Source: Spartobacteria bacterium
GTDB lineage: Bacteria; Verrucomicrobiota; Verrucomicrobiia; Chthoniobacterales; Chthoniobacteraceae
Assembly (NCBI GenBank): GCA_025355595.1
Contig: JANXZI010000022.1
Span: 1 to 10,529, forward strand
DNA length: 10,529 nt
Reading direction: 5' to 3'
How positions within the stretch are numbered: the first letter of the stretch is position 1; every line of letters begins with the position of its first letter. Below the pieces are notes generated by a model. That model was not told the origin of the DNA, did not search any database, and saw nothing but the letters and a program-made list of their open reading frames with translations. Shown piece by piece: positions 5,181 through 10,529 of the stretch. The translations under genes and the position numbers were made by a program.

Positions 5181-7124
5181 TCACTCCGCCTCCGCCCAGC
5201 ACGCCTCGACTTGCGCGAGGACGGTGCGGAAGGGCGTCGTGGCGTGGTGTCCGAACTCGGGGCGCTTCGTGAGTTTCGCGCGCGAAGTCGCAGGGCTGGT
5301 GAGGCCGCAGAGGTAGCGTGTGAGTGATCGCGGCGTGGCGAGCGACGGGAGTTCCTCGAAGATGAGCGCGCGGATTTCCTCGGCGTCCTCGTCGGTGAAA
5401 TCACGCGCGGGTGTCGCGGGCAGATCGATTTGCGCGGTGGGTTCGCCGGTGCGGCAGAAGTGGCAGTGGCCGCAATTTTCCTCCGCGAGCGCCTCGCCGA
5501 AATACCCGAGCAAGCGCCGCGTGATGCAGCCGGACGCGCTGGCAAATTCCACGATCTGCGCGAGCCGCTGCGAATCGCGTTCCTCGCGCCGCGCAAAAAG
5601 ATCCGCGAGGTGCGCGGCGACGCGCGCCGGGTCGCGCTGCGCGGCGTCGCCGCAGAGGCGGAAGCCATGGCGCAGGCCCGCGGGCTTCTGCGTGATCGCA
5701 CCGGTTTCCTCCAGCCATGTGAGCGCCTTTGCGATGCGATCGCGCGGTTCGCCGATCTGCTGCGCGGCGGCTTCGAGTTCGAGCGTGAGGTATTTCGGCC
5801 CGCGGCGTCCGGCTCCGAAAAGCGCGGCGAGGAAGCGCTGCCGATCCTCCGTGTGACCGCTGATCACTGCGCTCTCGTTTTTCAAAAACTGCACCTGCGT
5901 GCTCTCGTAAAACGCGCGTGTCGGACGCAGCAGGCCGTCGAGTTCCAGATACGTGATGACCGTCTCGACGACAAGCGGGCGGATGTCCGTCTCCTGGCTC
6001 AGGTCGTAGCGGCTCACGTCGAACTCCTCTCCCGCGCCGAGCATCCGCCGCACGAGCGCCTCGACTGCGCGCGGCTCCGGCGTGTCGCCGAGCGTGAAAT
6101 TTTCCAGCGGCACCGCGTCGTCCGCGCACGCGAGCAGTTCGCACAGCGAAGACTGCCCGTCGCGGCCCGCGCGTCCGATTTCCTGCTGATAGTTTTCGAG
6201 CGTCTTCGGCAGGTTGAAATGAATCACGCTGCGGATGTCCGCCTTATCAATCCCCATGCCGAATGCGATCGTCGCCACGATGACCGCGCACTCGCCGCGC
6301 ATGAACGCGTCCTGCACCGCGTCGCGATCCTCCGACGTCATCCCCGCATGATACGCGCGCGCCGCGAGCCCCGATTTCGCGAGATGCGCCGCCACGTCCT
6401 CGGCCGTTTTTTGAAAAGTCACATACACGACCGCAGGCCGCACCTTCGCGTGCGCGAGACGCTTCGCCAGCACCGTCAGCTTTTGATTTGCCGCGCACGG
6501 CGTTAGGCGCAGGTGCAGATTTTTCCGTCGGAACGAAGTCTGCACATGCCGCTCGCCCGCGATGCCGAACGCCTTGCAAATGTCGCGCGCCACATCCGGC
6601 GTCGCCGTCGCCGTGAGCGCGAGCACGGGCCGCAGCGACAGCTCCTCCGCCACGCGCGCGAGCCGCAGATAGTCGGGGCGGAAATTGTGCCCCCACTCCG
6701 AAATGCAGTGCGCCTCATCAATCGCGAGCAGCGAGATTTTCACCCGCCGCAGCCGCTCGATGAACGCCTCGCCCGACAGACGCTCCGGCGCGACGTAGAG
6801 CAGCTTCAGCTTCCCCTCGCGCAAGTCCGCATACACGCGCTGCGTCTCCTCCGCCGTGAGGCTGGAATCCAGCCGCGCCGCCGCAATCCCCCGCGCCCGC
6901 AGCGCATCCACCTGATCCTTCATCAACGCGATGAGCGGCGAAATCACGAGTGTCGTCCCCTCCAGCAACACCGCCGGCAACTGGTAGCAAAGCGACTTCC
7001 CAGCCCCCGTCGGAAACAGCGCCAGCGCCGATTCCCCATCGAGCAGCGCGCGGATCACATCCTCCTGCCCCTCGCGGAAAGTGTCGTGCCCAAAATGCGT
7101 CCGGAGAGCGTGCAGCAAATCCAT
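5181..7124 (-). CDS. recQ: ATP-dependent DNA helicase RecQ
   Basis: The 647-residue product is a superfamily 2 helicase that unwinds DNA 3' to 5' in recombination and fork repair. In order: the Q-motif region 'FREGQ' (16-20), Walker A 'PTGAGKS' (38-44), Walker B 'DEAH' (136-139), and the aromatic-rich loop 'SEWGHNFRPDY' (142-152), which marks RecQ. Then come motif III 'TATATP' (171-176), motif V 'FGMGIDKADIR' (298-308), motif VI 'QEIGRAGRDGQ' (314-324), and a zinc site with Cys533, Cys551, Cys554 and Cys557. No HRDC domain is evident. In its place a tail of about 70 residues contains 'RYLCGLTSPATSRAKL' (613-628), a motif I recall from other short RecQ-like helicases. The frame runs upstream to 7238, overlapping fic; ATG 7124 is chosen because 'MDLLHALRTHFG' is the usual RecQ start. 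It lies 58 bases after fic in the same direction and may be read from the fic promoter. Confidence 0.95.
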   Translation of the reverse strand: MDLLHALRTHFGHDTFREGQEDVIRALLDGESALALFPTGAGKSLCYQLPAVLLEGTTLVISPLIALMKDQVDALRARGIAAARLDSSLTAEETQRVYADLREGKLKLLYVAPERLSGEAFIERLRRVKISLLAIDEAHCISEWGHNFRPDYLRLARVAEELSLRPVLALTATATPDVARDICKAFGIAGERHVQTSFRRKNLHLRLTPCAANQKLTVLAKRLAHAKVRPAVVYVTFQKTAEDVAAHLAKSGLAARAYHAGMTSEDRDAVQDAFMRGECAVIVATIAFGMGIDKADIRSVIHFNLPKTLENYQQEIGRAGRDGQSSLCELLACADDAVPLENFTLGDTPEPRAVEALVRRMLGAGEEFDVSRYDLSQETDIRPLVVETVITYLELDGLLRPTRAFYESTQVQFLKNESAVISGHTEDRQRFLAALFGAGRRGPKYLTLELEAAAQQIGEPRDRIAKALTWLEETGAITQKPAGLRHGFRLCGDAAQRDPARVAAHLADLFARREERDSQRLAQIVEFASASGCITRRLLGYFGEALAEENCGHCHFCRTGEPTAQIDLPATPARDFTDEDAEEIRALIFEELPSLATPRSLTRYLCGLTSPATSRAKLTKRPEFGHHATTPFRTVLAQVEACWAEAE

Positions 7125-7182
7125 GCCGACGCTGGTAGCCTCACGCTGGCGCGCGGGCAAGCCGTTCGAACTGCGGCGATTT

Positions 7183-8523
7183 TTAACGCCCCGTCTTCCG
7201 AAGTCGCCGCTCCAAATCAGCGGGTGAACTAAACACAAAGCTCCTGCCGCGCTTGCGCTGATCCAAAAACTGCATGGCTGCGAGGCTTAGCAAATCTGCG
7301 CGAGCCGTCTGATACACGACACCCTGGCGCATCGCATGGCCCGCGATGTCATAGAGCGCACCGGGGTGACGCAGGGCATGGGTGAGCAGTGCGAACTGGC
7401 GGTGGTTCAATTCGGGCACCGCATTGAGAACAGTCATCCCCGTGCGCATCTCTTCCGACTTCCGCGCGACGTATGCGTGCAATTCGAGGAGCGCCTTGCG
7501 AACAACGTCTGCCTGATGGATCAGGAAGTAAGTCAGGTCGTTGCCGTCGGTTTCAGTGTGCAGGAAAGCGGTGCCGTATGCGATTGGCGACTTCTTGATG
7601 ATTTGCGAAATCGAGACGAACTCGAACAGCCAGTAACCCCCGTGAAGCATCTGCCAGTAAAACAACGCGCGGGCGGTGCGCCCGTTCCCGTCCACAAACG
7701 GATGATCGTAAGCCAGCCAGAAGTGCAGGATGACGGCACGCACCACCGGGTGAATGAAATAATCCGGCGTCTTGCCGCTCGCAAAATCGCACATCGCGGC
7801 GAGCCGTTTTGGCAATTCATCGGCGGCAGGCGGGACGTGAAAAACGACTCCGTAGTTGTCCGAAACATCCACCGGCTCATCGGCACGGCGCAGTCGCCCC
7901 GCCGCATCAGGAGTGTCGAGCGCGTGTTCGGAAACACGGCGGTGAATATCGAGCACGAGTTCGGGCGTCAGCGGCTCGTCCTTCACTTCAATGATGCGCC
8001 GCATGGTCATGAAGTTGTTCAAAATCATCCGTTCGCTGCGGTCACGCGGCGCTCGGCCGTCAGCCAGCATTTTCTTGGCGACCTCGCGAGTCGTCACGGC
8101 ACCTTCGAGCTGGCTCGAAGTGATCGCCTCCTCCATCAGCGAGCGTATCAGGTAGCGGTCCCGTTCGGCTGGGTTCGTGACCGGCTCGGGAATCTGGATG
8201 AGGGTGCCGCCATCCCGATCGATTTGGTGAAGCAGCTCCGTCACGAGGTCTGGAATTGTGAAAGCGAAGTTCTTCCCGGCCTTGTCGTGTAACGGCAGGT
8301 TGCGACTTGCCCCCATGCGTTCAAATTTCAGGCCGGTCCACCATTCTTTGTGGGTCAGCCCGTCAGGCGGAGTGCGGAAGCGAAGCTCGTCCCAGTGATA
8401 GTATTTCTTCGCCGAAGGCGGCATCGTCAGGATCGCCGTCCAGATTTTTGCGAAACGTTCGGCTCCTTCTTTCTGAGCGAAGATGTTTTGAAACGGTGGT
8501 GGTGGTGTTTGTGGAACGCGCAT
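7183..8523 (-). CDS. Fic-domain protein (protein AMPylator family), class II
   Basis: The 446-residue product has the Fic motif HPFVDGNGRTAR (274-285) with catalytic His274 and all residues of HPFx(D/E)GNGRxxR intact, so it should transfer AMP (or another nucleotide moiety) to a protein hydroxyl. The inhibitory helix motif (S/T)xxxE(G/N) is present upstream of the Fic core as SSQLEG (136-141) with Glu140. This makes it a class II, self-inhibited Fic protein and not a toxin with a separate antitoxin. The N-terminal part (about 40-110) matches the extended N-terminal domain of the long Fic proteins. The C-terminal part (about 375-446), 'LNHRQFALLTHALRHPG...YDIAGHAMRQGVVYQTARADLLSL', reads as a winged-helix DNA-binding domain. 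Such proteins often control their own gene, which fits the palindromes in the promoter. No Shine-Dalgarno is seen before the ATG. Its target is unknown. Confidence 0.93.
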   Translation of the reverse strand: MRVPQTPPPPFQNIFAQKEGAERFAKIWTAILTMPPSAKKYYHWDELRFRTPPDGLTHKEWWTGLKFERMGASRNLPLHDKAGKNFAFTIPDLVTELLHQIDRDGGTLIQIPEPVTNPAERDRYLIRSLMEEAITSSQLEGAVTTREVAKKMLADGRAPRDRSERMILNNFMTMRRIIEVKDEPLTPELVLDIHRRVSEHALDTPDAAGRLRRADEPVDVSDNYGVVFHVPPAADELPKRLAAMCDFASGKTPDYFIHPVVRAVILHFWLAYDHPFVDGNGRTARALFYWQMLHGGYWLFEFVSISQIIKKSPIAYGTAFLHTETDGNDLTYFLIHQADVVRKALLELHAYVARKSEEMRTGMTVLNAVPELNHRQFALLTHALRHPGALYDIAGHAMRQGVVYQTARADLLSLAAMQFLDQRKRGRSFVFSSPADLERRLRKTGR

Positions 8524-8541
8524 GGTGAATTACCAATTAAA

Positions 8542-8564
8542 TACTAATTCTTTCAGAATTAGTA
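8542..8564. promoter_or_regulatory. Palindromic operator 1, covering the fic -10 element
   Basis: A perfect 10-bp dyad, TACTAATTCT (8542-8551) and AGAATTAGTA (8555-8564), is separated by three bases. It overlaps the predicted -10 (8564-8559) of the fic promoter, so a bound protein would block RNA polymerase. It matches the second palindrome at 17 of 23 positions, with consensus half-sites TACTAAWTC and GAWTTAGTA. The likely ligand is the C-terminal winged-helix domain of the Fic protein itself; this is inference. Confidence 0.75.
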
Positions 8565-8587
8565 ACTCGCGCCGCCGTGCCTTTCAA
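8559..8587 (-). promoter_or_regulatory. Predicted promoter of fic (and possibly recQ)
   Basis: On the minus strand there is a -35 TTGAAA (8587-8582), an exactly 17-bp spacer, and a -10 TACTAA (8564-8559). Transcription would start near 8552, inside operator 1, giving a leader of roughly 29 bases before the fic ATG at 8523. The spacer is GC-rich while both hexamers sit at the edges of the A+T-rich palindromes. Since recQ follows fic by 58 bases without a visible terminator, this promoter may drive both. Confidence 0.65.
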
Positions 8588-8588
8588 C

Positions 8589-8611
8589 TACTAAATCTGA
8601 ATGATTTAGTA
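8589..8611. promoter_or_regulatory. Palindromic operator 2, abutting the fic -35 element
   Basis: A perfect 9-bp dyad, TACTAAATC (8589-8597) and GATTTAGTA (8603-8611), has a 5-base centre. It starts one base upstream of the predicted -35 (8587-8582). Its centre is 47 bp from that of operator 1, about 4.5 helical turns. Two copies of one 23-bp palindrome bracketing a promoter point to cooperative binding or looping by a dimeric regulator. Confidence 0.75.
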
Positions 8612-8938
8612 ATATCGTAGTAGTTCTCAAAACTCTGTATTCTGTGGATGACCGATTCCATCACCACAACACAGAGTGGTTTCAAACAACCGCCGAACGC
8701 CTTCTGCAAAAATGCCTCGTGCAGTCCACGATGACGTTGCCGTTGGTTCCGGCTCAACCGGAGCGACGCAATTGCAAATCGCATCCACGGCAGTGATCCG
8801 TCCGGCGTTATTGCAGGCGCGATTTTCACGGAGGAAGAAATAAATCTAGGCCATCTCGATTTCGCGCCAGCATTTGCGCCTCGGGATTTTCCGTTTGACG
8901 CATCGGGGATGGCCCGGCAGTTTCGCCGCCCTTTTTCC
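8612..8938. other. A+T-richer gap between fic operators and ilvH, no gene recognised
   Basis: These 327 bases are visibly less GC-rich than the flanking genes. The left part has a weak inverted repeat (about 8629-8647 with 8664-8682) built on CTCTGTG and CCACA words. The ilvH frame stays open upstream of its ATG back to a stop near 8735, and the minus strand also reads open across much of the gap. I recognise no protein in either and no initiation signal. It may be regulatory leader for ilvH, or the remnant of a former gene. No T-box, ilv attenuator peptide or other riboswitch could be identified. Confidence 0.5.
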
Positions 8939-9418
8939 ATGCGCCATACGCTGTCAGTCCTTGTTGAAAACAAATTCGGTGTGCTCACCCGCATTGCCGG
9001 CATGTTCAGCGGGCGCGGGTTCAACATTGATTCGCTCAACGTCGGCCCGACGCTCGATCCCGCCACTTCGCGCATGACCATCGTCGTGCGCGGCAACGAT
9101 GCGACGCTCGAACAGGTGAGCAAATTGCTCGCGAAGCTCATTGATGTCATCGAGGTGCAGGACTTCCGCGACGGCGAGTCCGTGGACCGCGAACTCGTGC
9201 TCATGCGCGTGAACATCGCGCCGGAGACGCGGGCGGAAATCATGCAGGTGTGCGACATCTTCCGCGCGAAGATCGTGGACGTGCAGGCGAAGAATTTCAC
9301 CATCGAAGTCACGGGGAATGAGAGCAAGATCACGAAGTTCATCTCGCTCATGGAGCCCTTCGGCATCGCGGCGCTGACGCGGACGGGGAAGATTGTGCTG
9401 CCGCGCAAGGGCGACTGA
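8939..9418 (+). CDS. ilvH: Acetolactate synthase small (regulatory) subunit
   Basis: The 159-residue protein begins MRHTLSVLVENKFGVLTRIA and has the N-terminal ACT domain (about 4-78) with 'GMFSGRGFNIDSLNVGPT' (21-38) and 'SRMTIVV' (44-50), then the C-terminal regulatory domain ending 'GKIVLPRKGD'. E. coli IlvH is 163 residues and aligns almost without gaps. It activates the catalytic subunit IlvB/IlvI, which makes acetolactate for valine, leucine and isoleucine synthesis, and gives valine feedback. Residues tied to valine binding in E. coli IlvH (Asn11, Gly14, Asn29) are all present at the same numbers, so feedback inhibition is expected. The ATG at 8939 is preferred over an in-frame ATG at 8909 because it gives the family N-terminus. 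It is followed 175 bases on by ilvC. The large subunit gene is not adjacent upstream, as would be usual. Confidence 0.95.
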   Translation: MRHTLSVLVENKFGVLTRIAGMFSGRGFNIDSLNVGPTLDPATSRMTIVVRGNDATLEQVSKLLAKLIDVIEVQDFRDGESVDRELVLMRVNIAPETRAEIMQVCDIFRAKIVDVQAKNFTIEVTGNESKITKFISLMEPFGIAALTRTGKIVLPRKGD

Positions 9419-9428
9419 TCCCCTCTCA

Positions 9429-9535
9429 TTCTTATTCCTAATCTTGTTCTTATTCTCCTCCTTCCCCCGAATTTCCAGTCCTGCGGCTCCCGGCCATTCG
9501 GCCAGTCGGTATAAGAATGAGATTAGGATTAAGAC
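9429..9535. repeat. Imperfect inverted repeat of ATTCTTAT/CCTAATC words
   Basis: The left arm (9429-9453) and right arm (9511-9535) are 25 bases each and match at 21 of 25 positions after reverse complement. The loop of 57 bases is GC-rich, in contrast to the A+T-rich arms. The left arm is a near tandem of TTCTTAT and CCTAATCTTG units, with related bases extending on both sides. It occupies most of the 175-base gap between ilvH and ilvC. A hairpin here could reduce read-through from ilvH to ilvC, but no T-run follows it. It shares architecture with the other inverted repeats of this window. Confidence 0.8.
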
Positions 9536-9593
9536 CGCCACTTTCCAAGACGGCCCACCCTAAAGAATCTACCAACCACCACACACATTACTC

Positions 9594-10529
9594 ATGGCTA
9601 AAATCTACACTGACAAAGACGCCGACCTCGGCGTGCTCAAAGGCAAAACTTGCGCCGTCCTCGGCTTCGGCTCGCAGGGGCACGCGCATGCGCTCAATCT
9701 CAAGGACAGCGGCGTGAAGGTCATCATCGGCCTGTATCCCGGCAGCAAGAGCATCGCGGTCGCGAAGGAAAAGGGCTTCGAGGTCTTCGAGACCGGCGAG
9801 GCCGTGAAGCGCGCGGACGTCATCTTCGTCGGCCTGCCCGACACGAAGCAGGCGGCGGCATTCGAGAAGGACATCCGCCCGAATCTCTCGAAGGGCAAGA
9901 CGCTCCTCTTCAGTCACGGCTTCTCCATCCATTTCAAGACCGTCGTCCCGCCGAAGGACGTGGACGTGATCATGGTCGCGCCGAAAGGCCCCGGCCACAT
10001 CGTCCGCCGGCAGTTCACCGAGGGCAAAGGCGTCCCGGCGCTCATCGCCGTTTACCAAAACCCGAGCAAGCAGGCCAAGAAGGTCGCGCTCGCGTGGGCG
10101 AAGGGCATCGGCGGCACGCGCGGCGGCGTCATCGAGACGGACTTCAAGGAAGAGACCGAGACCGATCTCTTCGGCGAACAGACCGTCCTCTGCGGCGGCG
10201 CGAGCGCGCTGGTGCAGGCGGGCTTCGAGGTGCTCACCGAGGCCGGTTACTCGCCCGAGATGGCCTACTTCGAGTGCCTCCACGAGCTGAAGCTCATCGT
10301 GGACCTCATGAACGAATCCGGCATCGCCGGCATGCGCTTCTCGATTTCCGAGACGGCGAAATGGGGCGACGTGCTCGTCGGCCCGCAGATCATCGATAAG
10401 TCCGTGAAGGCGCGGATGAAAGTCGCGCTCAAGAACATCCAGTCCGGCAAGTTCGCGAAGGACTGGGTGAAGGAATACAAGGGCGGCTACAAGAAATACA
10501 ACGCGCTGCTCAAGAAGGGCACGCAGCAC
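9594..10529 (+). CDS. ilvC: Ketol-acid reductoisomerase, class I (3' end beyond window)
   Basis: The frame from ATG 9594 is open for 312 codons to the edge; class I enzymes are about 330-340 residues, so only a few tens are missing. It catalyses the second common step of branched-chain amino-acid synthesis, isomerising and reducing acetolactate with NAD(P)H and Mg2+. Visible elements are the Rossmann motif GFGSQGHAHA (24-33), the cofactor loop 'GLYPGSKS' (46-53), the 'SHGF' segment (107-110), 'VAPKGPGH' (128-135), the metal ligands Asp191 and Glu195 in 'DLFGEQ', and Glu227 and Glu231 in 'ECLHE'. Ser252 of 'SISETA' is also present. The cofactor loop has a Tyr at the place often held by Arg, while both serines that commonly bind the NADPH phosphate remain. 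It is likely co-regulated with ilvH, whose stop is 175 bases upstream. Confidence 0.95.
   Translation, partial: MAKIYTDKDADLGVLKGKTCAVLGFGSQGHAHALNLKDSGVKVIIGLYPGSKSIAVAKEKGFEVFETGEAVKRADVIFVGLPDTKQAAAFEKDIRPNLSKGKTLLFSHGFSIHFKTVVPPKDVDVIMVAPKGPGHIVRRQFTEGKGVPALIAVYQNPSKQAKKVALAWAKGIGGTRGGVIETDFKEETETDLFGEQTVLCGGASALVQAGFEVLTEAGYSPEMAYFECLHELKLIVDLMNESGIAGMRFSISETAKWGDVLVGPQIIDKSVKARMKVALKNIQSGKFAKDWVKEYKGGYKKYNALLKKGTQH

Noticed and set aside
5430..7232. Two plus-strand open frames of 358 and 239 codons across recQ
   Set aside because: Low-complexity Arg-rich translations with no start signal, opposite a complete set of RecQ helicase motifs.
8584..8938. Possible coding remnant on either strand upstream of ilvH, including an ilvH N-terminal extension
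   Set aside because: No recognisable family, no start signal, and ilvH already has the full-length family N-terminus at 8939.
9588..10529. Minus-strand open frame of 313 codons at the right end
   Set aside because: It is the exact antisense of ilvC, whose frame encodes every ketol-acid reductoisomerase motif.

Overview
The window is high-GC bacterial DNA, and I infer a member of the Verrucomicrobiota. The grounds are weak Shine-Dalgarno usage, many small secreted proteins, a 'GSDWCPPC' secreted thioredoxin, a DCC protein beside a prenyltransferase-repeat protein, and dispersed intergenic repeats built on words such as CACGAATG, CCTCTGCG and CGGGTAGCGCGGGCGTCC. These I associate from memory with that phylum. 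No rRNA, tRNA, CRISPR array or transposase gene was found.

Layout, left to right. The first 71 bases hold the start of a minus-strand GT4 glycosyltransferase that runs off the edge. Next come an inverted repeat (97-186) and a 76-residue membrane-anchored protein (+, 236-466). The ribosomal protein S20 gene rpsT (-, 533-796) follows, with a clear promoter and rho-independent terminator. A second inverted repeat (902-970) leads to a secreted alpha/beta-hydrolase (+, 1089-2240) and a secreted protein of unknown function (2304-2825). Closely spaced behind these are a prenyltransferase/terpene-cyclase-fold repeat protein (2839-3726) and a DCC-family redox protein (3736-4149). A third inverted repeat (4162-4284) separates these from a secreted thioredoxin-fold protein (4352-4789). 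A hairpin-rich gap (4790-5180) lies between this and the converging minus-strand genes recQ (5181-7124) and fic (7183-8523).

The fic promoter is the best regulatory signal in the window. A consensus-like -35/-10 pair with a 17-bp spacer is bracketed by two related 23-bp palindromes, one covering the -10 and one abutting the -35. The divergent right end carries the branched-chain amino-acid genes ilvH (8939-9418) and ilvC (9594 to beyond the edge), with another inverted repeat between them. The large acetolactate synthase subunit gene ilvB is not next to ilvH. The A+T-richer fic/operator stretch lies immediately upstream instead.

Functionally this is a core-genome region (S20, RecQ, IlvH, IlvC) with accessory secreted and redox proteins and a Fic protein between. 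Two things merit a second look. One is the duplicated palindromic operator at the fic promoter. The other is a set of five imperfect inverted repeats, each made of a different short word but sharing one architecture, and each placed in an intergenic gap.
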